A stretch of DNA of 34,432 nucleotides from Micromonospora tarensis (lineage in GTDB: Bacteria > Actinomycetota > Actinomycetes > Mycobacteriales > Micromonosporaceae). The notes below the pieces were generated by a model that ran no database searches, had not been told where the DNA came from, and was given only the letters and a program-made list of their open reading frames with translations. The translations under genes and the position numbers were made by a program. Shown piece by piece: positions 1-7,893 of this stretch. The stretch is from assembly GCF_016803395.1 (NCBI RefSeq), contig NZ_JAEVHL010000044.1, positions 1 to 34,432 of the forward strand, in the 5' to 3' direction. Each line of letters begins with the position of its first letter. The first letter of the stretch is position 1.

Positions 1-501
1 CTCCGTGCTCCGGCACGCGGCCGGCAGCCGGTCGCGCCTGCCGGCTACTCGTCGGGCGGTCTGGTGGCGCACGCGGTCGCGGCCGAGCTGGAGCGGCGCG
101 GCGCGGCGTGCGCCGCGCTGGTCCTGCTGGACACCTACCGACCGGACGCCACCGAGCTGATCGAGGACCTTGTCCCGCAGGTGCTGCACGGACTGCTCGA
201 ACGGCAGGCCCGGATGACCGGCGACGGCGAGGACTCCCGGGGCGACGGGTGGCTCACCGCGATGGCGCGCTACCTGCAGTTCGACTGGACACCGCCGCCG
301 ATCCAGACGCCGACGCTGCTGGTGCGGGCCGCGAGGCCGATGCCGGGACGCACCGCTGACGGCGAGTGGCAGGCCCGGTGGCCCGCCGCCGAGACCACGC
401 TCACGGTCGCCGGCGACCACTTCACCATGCTCGAGACGTACGCCGCCGAGACGGCGCGGACCGTGCACGACTGGCTCACCGAACGGGGAGGATCACGATG
501 A
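1..501 (+). CDS. Thioesterase, C-terminal part (5' end outside window)
   Basis: Alpha/beta-hydrolase thioesterase that would release or edit a polyketide chain. The frame is open from base 1, so the gene begins before the window. The nucleophile elbow GYSSGG starts at visible residue 15, with the likely catalytic Ser at bases 49-51; LLDTYRP probably supplies the acid and GDHFTMLE the His. About 150 residues follow the elbow, as expected for a complete thioesterase C-terminus. The GYSSGG elbow is more like the chain-releasing domain at the end of a type I PKS than a free editing thioesterase, but the PKS itself is not visible. Its TGA overlaps the ATG of the next gene (ATGA), so the two are probably translated together. 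Confidence 0.85.
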   Translation, partial: LRAPARGRQPVAPAGYSSGGLVAHAVAAELERRGAACAALVLLDTYRPDATELIEDLVPQVLHGLLERQARMTGDGEDSRGDGWLTAMARYLQFDWTPPPIQTPTLLVRAARPMPGRTADGEWQARWPAAETTLTVAGDHFTMLETYAAETARTVHDWLTERGGSR

Positions 502-1742
502 CCACCAGCTGCTACGAGATCGGGGACATACCGCCGCTGGGCGAGGTGCCCGCGCGGATGTACGCCTCCGTCATCCGCCCCGAGCGCTACGGCCCTCCGG
601 TCGACGCCTTCCGCACCGAGGTGGTGGACGTCCCGCCGCTGGGGCCGGGGCAGGTGCTGGTCATGATGATGGCGGCGGGAGTCAACTACAACAACGTCTG
701 GGCGGCGCTGGGTAAGCCGCTCGACGTGATCGCCGCGCGCAGCCGGCGCGACAGCACCGGGTTCCACATCGGCGGTTCCGAGGGTGCTGGCGTGGTGTGG
801 GCGGTGGGCGAGGGCGCCCGCCAGGTCAGCCCGGGCGACCACGTCGTCCTCTCCGGCTGCCAGTGGGACGAGTCGGCCCCCGACATCCGTGCCGGCGCGG
901 ACCCGATGACCTCGTCCACCCAGCGGGTCTGGGGGTACGAGGCGAACTACGGCGCCTTCGCGCAGTTCACAGTGGTCGACGAGTACCAGTGCCATCCCAA
1001 GCCGGCGCGGCTGACCTGGGAGGAGGCGGCGGCGTACCTGCTGACCGGGGCGACCGCCTACCGGCAGCTCTGCGGCTGGCCGCCGCACGTGGTCGGCCCC
1101 GGCGACCCGGTGTTGATCTGGGGCGGGGCCGGCGGGCTCGGTTCGATGGCGATCCAGATCGTCCGCGCGCACGGAGGTGTTCCGGTCGCCGTCGTCTCCG
1201 GTGACGACCGCCGGGAACACTGCCTGCGCCTGGGCGCGGCCGGTGTCATCGACCGGCGGGAGTTCGACCACTGGGGCCGGTTACCGGACCTCGACGACCA
1301 ACCGACCGTCGAGGTCTGGCTCAAGCAGGTGCGCGCCTTCGGGCAGCGGTTCTGGGAGATTCTCGGCGAGCGGCGGGCCCCGCGGATCGTGCTGGAGCAC
1401 CCGGGCCAGGACACCATCCCCACCTCGATGTACCTCTGCGACACCGCGGGCATGGTCGTCATCTGCGGTGGCACGAGCGGGTACCACGCCGACGTCGACC
1501 TGCGCTTCCTCTGGATGCGGCAGAAGCGGCTACAGGGCTCGCACTTCGCCAACGTCGCCCAGTGCCGGGCGATCACCGCGCTCGTCGACGCCGGCCGCGT
1601 CGACCCCTGCCTGGCCTGGACGGGAACGATCGACGATCTCGGCCGGGCGCACCAGTTGATGCGCGACAACGAGCACCCGCCGGGCAACCTCGCGGTCCTC
1701 ATCAACGCCCCCCGCACCGGGCTGACCACGCTGCCGGGGTGA
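498..1742 (+). CDS. ccr: Crotonyl-CoA carboxylase/reductase
   Basis: MDR-superfamily enoyl-thioester reductase/carboxylase that makes alkylmalonyl-CoA extender units (ethylmalonyl-CoA or a longer analogue) from 2-enoyl-CoA, CO2 and NADPH. The protein has 414 residues, slightly shorter than usual because of a short N-terminus. Family landmarks are NYNNVWAA, GGSEGAGVV, the WGYEANYGAF loop, the nucleotide-binding GGAGGLGSM, and a late GSHFAN containing the His associated with CO2 handling. The ATG at 498 overlaps the thioesterase stop and follows a GGGGAGG ribosome site, which fixes the start. Codon 1281-1283 is TTA, rare in such genomes and often a sign of bldA-dependent expression. The context says it supplies an extender unit to the upstream PKS; which alkyl group cannot be read from the sequence. 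Confidence 0.92.
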   Translation: MTTSCYEIGDIPPLGEVPARMYASVIRPERYGPPVDAFRTEVVDVPPLGPGQVLVMMMAAGVNYNNVWAALGKPLDVIAARSRRDSTGFHIGGSEGAGVVWAVGEGARQVSPGDHVVLSGCQWDESAPDIRAGADPMTSSTQRVWGYEANYGAFAQFTVVDEYQCHPKPARLTWEEAAAYLLTGATAYRQLCGWPPHVVGPGDPVLIWGGAGGLGSMAIQIVRAHGGVPVAVVSGDDRREHCLRLGAAGVIDRREFDHWGRLPDLDDQPTVEVWLKQVRAFGQRFWEILGERRAPRIVLEHPGQDTIPTSMYLCDTAGMVVICGGTSGYHADVDLRFLWMRQKRLQGSHFANVAQCRAITALVDAGRVDPCLAWTGTIDDLGRAHQLMRDNEHPPGNLAVLINAPRTGLTTLPG

Positions 1743-1757
1743 GCCGGCGTCGCCGGC
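1743..1757. terminator. Weak GC hairpin between convergent genes
   Basis: GCCGG-CGTCG-CCGGC can fold as a short hairpin in the 47-base gap between the convergent ccr and phosphopantetheinyl transferase genes. No T-run follows on either strand, so its role as a terminator rests mainly on position. Confidence 0.25.
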
Positions 1758-1789
1758 CGGCCCGGTGCGCGGCTACCTCCGGCGCGGTG

Positions 1790-2449
1790 TCACTCCGGCA
1801 CCGTCACCGCGGTCAGCACCAGGCCCCCGGCGACGGCGTACCGGCCGTGCAGCTCACGGAGGTCCCGGCCGCCGTCGCGGCGGGTGCCGGACACGTGCAG
1901 CCGTCCGGAGAACGTCGCGGTGGCCGGGTCGATGGTCAGGCTCGCGTCCTCGAACCCGAGCCAGCGGTGGGTGAGCGGATACCACGCCTTGTAGATCGAC
2001 TCCTTGGCGCTGAACAGCAGCCGGTCCCAGTGCGTGGTGGGATCCCGGCGGGCGAGGTCGGTCAGCAGGCCGGCGTCACCGACGGCGGTCACCGAACCGA
2101 GGACGCCCTCCGGTAGGGCACCGTGCGGCTCGGCGTCGATGCCCAGCGCGGCGATGTCGGTGGCGAGCCCGACGGCGGCGGCCCGGTAGCCGGCGCAGTG
2201 CGTGATGCTGCCGACGACACCCGCCGGCCAGACCGGTTCCCGGCGCGGGCCGGGACGGATCGGGGCGGGCGGGTGGCCGAGTCGCAGCAGGGCCTCCCGG
2301 GCGCACCGGCGGGCGGTGATGAATTCGCGTCGTCGCCCGTCCACGGCGTTGGCGATCAGATCCGCCTCGCCGGGGAAGACCGTCTCGCCGGGGCGGTCGG
2401 TGAAGGTCTCGACCGCCACCACCGTCCGGGGCAGCAGGTGGGCGATCAC
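1790..2449 (-). CDS. 4'-phosphopantetheinyl transferase (Sfp/EntD type)
   Basis: Transfers phosphopantetheine from CoA to a serine of acyl or peptidyl carrier proteins, activating PKS/NRPS systems. The 219-residue length fits the Sfp/EntD family. Visible motifs are GSITHC at residues 80-85, GIDAEP at 103-108 with the Mg-binding acidic residues, and FSAKESIYKAW with KESIYK at 149-154. The GTG start at 2449-2447 overlaps the TGA of the metallophosphoesterase (GTGA), so the two form a coupled pair; this pairing is common in actinomycetes. It probably serves the adjacent PKS and possibly other carrier proteins in the genome. No carrier protein is visible in the cyclitol/terpenoid operon, so it is unlikely to act there. 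Confidence 0.93.
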   Translation of the reverse strand: MIAHLLPRTVVAVETFTDRPGETVFPGEADLIANAVDGRRREFITARRCAREALLRLGHPPAPIRPGPRREPVWPAGVVGSITHCAGYRAAAVGLATDIAALGIDAEPHGALPEGVLGSVTAVGDAGLLTDLARRDPTTHWDRLLFSAKESIYKAWYPLTHRWLGFEDASLTIDPATATFSGRLHVSGTRRDGGRDLRELHGRYAVAGGLVLTAVTVPE

Positions 2450-3318
2450 GGCGACCCGGCGAGGATGCGGCGGGGCTGTAGCGGTGGGCCGCCCCGCCGG
2501 CCCCACTCCCGGGGGTAGCCGAGGGACACCTCCTCGAAGCGCACCCCGTCGTAGTGCGTGGTGCGGGGGATGTGCAGGTGGCCGTAGACCGCCACGGCGG
2601 CGCGGAAGCGCAGGTGCCAGTCGGCGGTGCGCTCGGTGCCGCACCACTGCGCGAACTCCGGGTACCACAGCACGTCGGTCGGCCGGCGGTCCAGCGGCCA
2701 GTGACTGAGCAGGACGGTGGGCAGCGTCGGGTCGATCGCGCCGAGCTTCGCCTCGGTCCGGGCGACCCGGTCCCAGCACCACGACTCGCGGTTCGGGTAC
2801 GGGTCGGGGTGCAGCAGCATCTCGTCGGTGCAGACCACGCCCGCGTCGTACGCCTTGCGCAGCGACTCGTCCTTGGTGTGCGTGCCCGGCGCGCGGAACG
2901 AGTAGTCGTAGAGCAGGAACAGCGGCGCCACCACCACCGGGCCGTCCGGACCGGTCCACACCGGGTACGGATCCTCGGGGGTGAGCACGCCGATGTCCTG
3001 GCACATCCGCACCAGCGCCGCGTAGCGCTGCTCGCCACGCAGTTGCACCGGATCGCTGGGGTGGGTCCAGAGTTCGTGGTTGCCCGGTGCCCAGACGACA
3101 GTGCCGAAGCGGTCGCGCAGCAGCCGCAAGGTGCGCTCGACGTCACCGAACAGGTCGGCGACGTCGCCGCCGACGAGGAGCCAGTCGTCGGCGGATTCCG
3201 GTTCCAACCGGTCCACCAGGTCCCGGTTGTCGGCGTAGGACACGTGCAGGTCACTTACCGCGTACAGAGAACCCGTCGATCGCGCGTTCAGAGCAGGCCC
3301 CCTCAGCGTTTCGGCCAC
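2446..3318 (-). CDS. Calcineurin-like metallophosphoesterase
   Basis: Di-metal phosphoesterase of unknown substrate. Ordered metal-site motifs are SDLHVSY, GGDVAD, GNHELW, LLSHWPLD and VYGHLH. Its fixed pairing with phosphopantetheinyl transferase genes in actinomycetes suggests a link to carrier-protein or CoA metabolism, but that is inference. The start is uncertain: the frame is open up to 3504, and no ATG with a clear ribosome site lies just before the catalytic core. I use GTG at 3318; GTG at 3327 is equally possible. The core beginning LYAVSDLH is certain. The stop is shared with the GTG start of the next gene. Confidence 0.85.
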   Translation of the reverse strand: MAETLRGPALNARSTGSLYAVSDLHVSYADNRDLVDRLEPESADDWLLVGGDVADLFGDVERTLRLLRDRFGTVVWAPGNHELWTHPSDPVQLRGEQRYAALVRMCQDIGVLTPEDPYPVWTGPDGPVVVAPLFLLYDYSFRAPGTHTKDESLRKAYDAGVVCTDEMLLHPDPYPNRESWCWDRVARTEAKLGAIDPTLPTVLLSHWPLDRRPTDVLWYPEFAQWCGTERTADWHLRFRAAVAVYGHLHIPRTTHYDGVRFEEVSLGYPREWGRRGGPPLQPRRILAGSP

Positions 3319-3440
3319 TCGCGCCACCGCGCCGATGGCGGAATGGAGGTCACCGTAACAACGGATCGTCCATCCGGGTGTGTTCGGATCGAATTCGCTG
3401 AAGGGGCCTTTACCCCGCAGCCGTTCGCGCGGCTCGGCCG

Positions 3441-4403
3441 TCAGTCGCCGAGCAGGCTCTCCATGGAGGGCCCGACCGGGACGATGCCGGTGGGGTTGAG
3501 CCACGGGTGGGTCCGGAAGTAGTGGGTCTTGATCTGGTCGAAGTCGGTGGTCTCCCGGAACGCCGGCAGCCGGTAGAGATCGCGGAAGTACGCGCTCAGC
3601 CGGGGATAGTCCGCGATCCGCCGCAGGTTCGCCTTGAAGTGGGTGAAGTAGACCGGGTCGAAACGCGCCAGCGTGACGTAGAGGCGGATGTCGGATTCGG
3701 TGAGCCGGTCGCCGAAGAGGTAACGCCGGTCAGCCAACCGGTCGTCGAGCTGGTCCAGCGCCTCGAACAGGTCCGCGACCTCCCGCTCGTACGCCTCCTG
3801 GCCGCGGGCGAAGCCGCACCGGTACGGCCCGTCGTGCACCCGGGTGTAGAGGAACTCGTTCAACTCGTCGATCTCGGCGCGCAGCTCCTCCGGGTAGAGA
3901 TCGATGTCGTTCGTCGCGTACTTGTCGAACGCGGTGGCCAGGTCCGTGCTGAGCACCCGGTAGTCGTTGCAGACGATCCGCCCGGTCTGGCGGTCCCAGA
4001 GCGCCGGTACCGAGACGTGGCTGTCGTACTCGGGGTCGGTCGCGGTGTACGCCTCGGAGAGGAACGGGAAGCCGTTGACCTCGTCCAGCCCGTGGCCCGT
4101 CCCCTCGCGGAACGCCCAGCCGCGCCCGTCGCGGAGCGGGTCGGCGACCGAGACCGTCACCACGTCCTGAAGTCCCTTGAGGTGCAGCACGATGGTGGAG
4201 CGCTGCGAGAAGGGGCAGGGGGCCGCCACGTACAGGTGGTACCGCCCGGGCTCGGCCGGGTGGCCGCTGGAGCCGTCCGCGGTGATCCGGGCGCGGAACG
4301 CCGGCTCGCTGCGCTGGAGCACCTCACCGGCCCGGTTCTTCGGCAGGTAGGGGCCGTACTGCTCGACGTCGACAGGCGAGGCGGCGCGGGGGTTGACGGA
4401 CAT
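3441..4403 (-). CDS. Glutathionyl-hydroquinone reductase-like protein (ECM4/YqjG family)
   Basis: Thioredoxin-fold plus alpha-helical GST-like protein of 320 residues, the usual length for this family. The catalytic Cys sits in APCPFSQR, where many relatives have CPWA(H)R. The family-typical C-terminal block HPWLNPTGIVPVGP is present. Relatives reductively remove glutathione from glutathionyl-hydroquinones. It is the last gene of the long operon, starting 3 bases after the ABC ATPase stop, with a strong AGGAGGT ribosome site inside that gene's last codons. Because actinobacteria generally use mycothiol, the real thiol partner is open. Its place beside a UbiA prenyltransferase suggests a quinone or quinol intermediate that needs reduction or dethiolation. 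Confidence 0.85.
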   Translation of the reverse strand: MSVNPRAASPVDVEQYGPYLPKNRAGEVLQRSEPAFRARITADGSSGHPAEPGRYHLYVAAPCPFSQRSTIVLHLKGLQDVVTVSVADPLRDGRGWAFREGTGHGLDEVNGFPFLSEAYTATDPEYDSHVSVPALWDRQTGRIVCNDYRVLSTDLATAFDKYATNDIDLYPEELRAEIDELNEFLYTRVHDGPYRCGFARGQEAYEREVADLFEALDQLDDRLADRRYLFGDRLTESDIRLYVTLARFDPVYFTHFKANLRRIADYPRLSAYFRDLYRLPAFRETTDFDQIKTHYFRTHPWLNPTGIVPVGPSMESLLGD

Positions 4404-4406
4404 GTG

Positions 4407-6074
4407 TTACATACCTCCTGTTGGAACGTGGTGCACGGGGAGCTTCGGTGCGGTCCGGTGCCCGGGGGTCGCTTCGACGAGGGCCCTGGTGTAGGCATGC
4501 GCCGGGCGTTCGAGCACGTCGGCGGCGACCCCCTGTTCGACGACCCGGCCGTGCCGGAGGACCAGGACCCGGTCGGCGACCTGTCGGACCGCGGCCAGGT
4601 CGTGGGAGATGAACAGGTAGCCGAGGTCGAGTTCGGCCTGCACGTCGACGAGCAGTTGCAGCACCTGGGCCTGCATGGCGGCGTCGAGCGCCGAGGCGGG
4701 CTCGTCGCAGATCAGCAGGTCGGGGCGGAGCACGAGGGCGCGGGCCAGGACGACCCGCTGGCATTCCCCACCGGACAGCTCCCTCGGCCGCCGGTCCAGG
4801 GTGGACGCCGGCAGGCCGACCAGGTCCGCCGCTTCGCGGACCCGGATCGCGCGCTCCGCCCGGTTGGCCAGGCGGAGCGCCCGCAGCGGCTCGGCGATCG
4901 CGGTGCCGGCCGTCATCTGCGGATTCAGCGCCGCGTACGCGTCCTGGAACACCAGTTGTGCCCGGCGGCGGAAGGCGCGCAGGGCGGAACCGCGCAGGCC
5001 GGCCAGATCCGCGTCGTCGAAGAGCACCCGGCCCGCGGTCGGCGGGACGAGTCGCAGGGCGAGCGCCGCCAGCGTGGACTTGCCGGCCCCGGACTCGCCC
5101 ACCACCCCCAGCGTCTCGCCGCGACGGACGTGCGCGTCGACCTCGACGACCGCCCGCACCGGTTCAAATCGCCGCCCGGTGGGGCGGTAGACCACACTGA
5201 CCCGCTCCAGCCGCAGCAACTGCCCGGTCTCGGCCGGTTCCCGCGCGGTGCCCGACGGCGCGGGGTCGGTCCGTGGCCGCAGTCGGGCGGTACGCGAGTG
5301 CGGCGCCGCGGCGACAAGTGCCCGGGTGACCGGGTGCTGCGCGGCGGCGGCCAGGCGGCGGATGGGGCCGCTCTCGACAGTGCGACCCTGGTCGAGCACG
5401 ACGCCCCAGTCCGCCCGCTCGATCGCCAGACCGATGTCGTGGGTGACCAGGATGAGGGTGCGTCCGGTGCCGGTGGTCACGCTGGCCAGGTCGTCGAGCA
5501 CCCCGGCCTGGGACACCGCGTCGACGGCGCTGGTCGGCTCGTCGGCCAGGACGAGTCGGGGCTCGGCGGCCAGCGCGCAGGCGACGAGGGCCCGCTGGCG
5601 CATCCCGCCGGACAGGTTGTGCGGGTAGCGGGCGGCCACCGTCTCGGGGTCGGGCAGCCCGGCGGAGCGCAGTAGTTCCAGGGCCCGGCGGGCGGCCTGC
5701 TGGCGGCCGGCCATGCCGTGGATGAGCAGCGCCTCGGCGACCTGGACACCGATCGGGAGGACCGGATTGAGGGCGACCGCCGGGTCCTGCGGAATGGTGG
5801 CGATGTGCCGGCCCCGCAACCGGCGTCGGGCGCCCTCGTCGAGGCGGTGCAGGGCGACACCGTCGAACCACATCTCGCCGCCGACCCGCGCACCCGCCGG
5901 CAGCAGGCCGGCGATCGCCACCACCAGCGTGCTCTTTCCGGCCCCGGACGGGCCGAGGACGGCCACTGTCGCGCCGGCTGGTGCGTCGAGGTCGACACCG
6001 GTCAGGATCGCCCGCTCGGCCCCGGGGTACGAGACGGTGAGGCCGCGGATCCGCAGCAGGGGTTCCGGACTCAC
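4407..6074 (-). CDS. Fused two-domain peptide-type ABC transporter ATPase (DppD-DppF-like)
   Basis: Supplies ATP hydrolysis for the adjacent permeases. Both ATPase halves lie on one 555-residue chain. Domain 1 has Walker A GPSGAGKST at 41-49, signature LSGGM at 154-158 and Walker B ending LADEP near 176-180. Domain 2 has GESGAGKST at about residue 330, LSGGE and LLICDEP. The C-terminal HAYTRALVEATPG matches the end of oligopeptide/nickel-type ATPases. The GTG start overlaps the TGA of the second permease (GTGA). Such fused ATPases occur in actinobacterial peptide/nickel-type importers. The substrate is unknown. Confidence 0.92.
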   Translation of the reverse strand: MSPEPLLRIRGLTVSYPGAERAILTGVDLDAPAGATVAVLGPSGAGKSTLVVAIAGLLPAGARVGGEMWFDGVALHRLDEGARRRLRGRHIATIPQDPAVALNPVLPIGVQVAEALLIHGMAGRQQAARRALELLRSAGLPDPETVAARYPHNLSGGMRQRALVACALAAEPRLVLADEPTSAVDAVSQAGVLDDLASVTTGTGRTLILVTHDIGLAIERADWGVVLDQGRTVESGPIRRLAAAAQHPVTRALVAAAPHSRTARLRPRTDPAPSGTAREPAETGQLLRLERVSVVYRPTGRRFEPVRAVVEVDAHVRRGETLGVVGESGAGKSTLAALALRLVPPTAGRVLFDDADLAGLRGSALRAFRRRAQLVFQDAYAALNPQMTAGTAIAEPLRALRLANRAERAIRVREAADLVGLPASTLDRRPRELSGGECQRVVLARALVLRPDLLICDEPASALDAAMQAQVLQLLVDVQAELDLGYLFISHDLAAVRQVADRVLVLRHGRVVEQGVAADVLERPAHAYTRALVEATPGHRTAPKLPVHHVPTGGM

Positions 6075-6919
6075 TGCACCCCCCGTCGGTCCTGGACCGC
6101 TTTGCCGATGATAGTGGCAGCGAGTACGGTGACGGCCACGGCGACACCGGGGAAGGTGCTCAGCCACCAGGCGTCCGCCAGGTTGTCGCGTCCGGCAGCG
6201 GCCAACATCCCCCAGTCGGCCACCGGCGGCTGCGGCCCGAACCCCAGGAAGCTCAACGAGGACGACTCCAGCATGGCGACGCCGAAGCCGAGCACCGCCA
6301 GGGCGAGCGCGGGGCCGCAGACGTTCGGCACCACGTACCGCAGCAGCAGCCCGGCCGGCCGCACTCCGCTGACCGTGGCCGCTGTGACGTAGGCGAGCCC
6401 GCGTACCCGCAGCACGTCACCCCGGATCAGCCGGGCGAACGTGGCGACGTTGGAGACGCCCACCGCGATCGCCAGTCGGGTCGGGGAGCTGCCGAGCACC
6501 GAGATCGCGCCGAGGGCCAGCAGCAACGCGGGAAAGGCGAGCATGACGTCGACCACCCGCATCAGCACCGCGTCGACGAGGCCGCCGAAGAGACCGGCGA
6601 CCAGGCCGATGGCGGCGCCACCCAGCAGGGCGAGCAACGTCGCGGCTGCCCCGACCAGCAGGGAGAGGCGGGAGCCGTGGATCACGCGGCTCAGCAGGTC
6701 GCGGCCGAGTTCGTCGGTGCCGAGTGGATGACCCCAGCCCGGTGGCAGCAGGGCCGCCTCGGGTGCCACCGCGTCGGGCGGGTGCGGAGCCAGGTGGCCG
6801 GGGACGACGACGCAGGCGAGCCCGGCGAGCAGGATCAGCGTCGCCGCGATCACCGTGACCGGTGGCATCCGTCGTCCCGGCCCGCCGACGCGACGCTGGA
6901 GCACCGCCAACAGCGTCAT
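6071..6919 (-). CDS. ABC transporter permease (DppC-like)
   Basis: Inner-membrane permease of a peptide/nickel-type importer, 282 residues. It has an N-terminal membrane helix, the family-typical HPLGTDELGRDLLSRVIHGS segment, several further helices, an EAA-like loop (GVRPAGLLLRYVVPNV) and the C-terminal SLSFLGFG...WG signature. ATG at 6919 overlaps the upstream permease stop (ATGA), and its own stop overlaps the ATPase GTG start. Together with the DppB-like partner it forms the membrane pore. Confidence 0.93.
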   Translation of the reverse strand: MTLLAVLQRRVGGPGRRMPPVTVIAATLILLAGLACVVVPGHLAPHPPDAVAPEAALLPPGWGHPLGTDELGRDLLSRVIHGSRLSLLVGAAATLLALLGGAAIGLVAGLFGGLVDAVLMRVVDVMLAFPALLLALGAISVLGSSPTRLAIAVGVSNVATFARLIRGDVLRVRGLAYVTAATVSGVRPAGLLLRYVVPNVCGPALALAVLGFGVAMLESSSLSFLGFGPQPPVADWGMLAAAGRDNLADAWWLSTFPGVAVAVTVLAATIIGKAVQDRRGVQ

Positions 6920-7893
6920 CGCCAGACCGCCGTCGACACCACGCGTGGATCGAGGTACGTGAACAGCAGGTCCACGAGCAGGCTGATCAGGATCATGGTG
7001 GCGCCGAGCACGGCGGCCACGCCCTGGATCACCGGGTAGTCGTGGGCGTTGAGCGAGGTGATGATCAGACGACCCAGACCGGGTCGCCCGAAGATCGTCT
7101 CGGTCACCACGGCGGCGCCGAGCAGGCTGCCCACCGTCGTCCCGGTCAGCGTGATGGCCGGCAGCGCGGTGTTGCGGAGCATGTGTCGCCACACCACCCT
7201 CGCCCGGGTGGCCCCCTTGGCCCGCGCCATCAGCACGTACGACTCGTGTTCCGCGGCGCGTAGCCCGGAGGCGAGCACCTGCGCGACGACGCCCGCCGTC
7301 GGCAGGGACATGGTCAGGGCGGGCAGGATGAGCCCCCGGATGCCCGTCCCGCCCAGCGCCGGGACCAGGCCGAGCCGGAACGAGAAGAACTGCAACAGCA
7401 CCGCCGCGACCCAGTACGCCGGCAGCGACATCGCCAACACGGGTAGCACCGCCAGCACCGATCCCAGAACGCGTGAGTCGGTCAGTCGCGAGAGCACGGC
7501 GATCGCCGTGCCGATCAGCGCGCCGAGCAGCAGAGCCGCCCCGGCCAGGGAGAGGCTCGCCGGTGCCGCCTCGGCGATCAGGCGGGTGACCGGTTCACCG
7601 GTCTGGAAGGAGGTGCCGAAGTCACCCCGGGCCGCCGAGGCGAGGAAGGCGAAATACTGGTCGGGTAGCGAGCGGTCCAGTCGGAGCTCGTGGCGCAGGG
7701 CGGCTTCCTGGGCCGGGTCGACGAACGCGCCCCCGGTGCCCAGCATGGTCTGTACCGGGTCGCCGGGGATCAGGTGAACCACGGCGAAGGCGACGGTCAC
7801 CACGCCGATCAGCACGGTCACCGCGGAGAGGAGCCGTCGCCGTACCATCGTGCTGCGGATGCCGGACCGGTCGCCGCTCCGGGCCCAGCTCAT
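6916..7893 (-). CDS. ABC transporter permease (DppB-like)
   Basis: First permease of the peptide/nickel-type ABC system, 325 residues. An N-terminal helix is followed by VVHLIPGDP, then a periplasm-facing region, and then five predicted helices with the EAA loop (LMARAKGATRARVVWRHMLRN) and C-terminal FTYLDPRV, all standard for DppB/OppB. Its ATG directly follows the TGA of the binding-protein gene with no gap, and its stop overlaps the next permease start. An ATG at codon 16 would also be possible, but the abutting start is the better operon fit. Confidence 0.93.
   Translation of the reverse strand: MSWARSGDRSGIRSTMVRRRLLSAVTVLIGVVTVAFAVVHLIPGDPVQTMLGTGGAFVDPAQEAALRHELRLDRSLPDQYFAFLASAARGDFGTSFQTGEPVTRLIAEAAPASLSLAGAALLLGALIGTAIAVLSRLTDSRVLGSVLAVLPVLAMSLPAYWVAAVLLQFFSFRLGLVPALGGTGIRGLILPALTMSLPTAGVVAQVLASGLRAAEHESYVLMARAKGATRARVVWRHMLRNTALPAITLTGTTVGSLLGAAVVTETIFGRPGLGRLIITSLNAHDYPVIQGVAAVLGATMILISLLVDLLFTYLDPRVVSTAVWR

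Noticed and set aside
3507..5675. Long plus-strand open frame of 722 codons
   Set aside because: It is antisense to the GST-like and ABC ATPase genes, has Val/Gly/Arg-rich composition typical of frames opposite GC-rich genes, and lacks a ribosome site.
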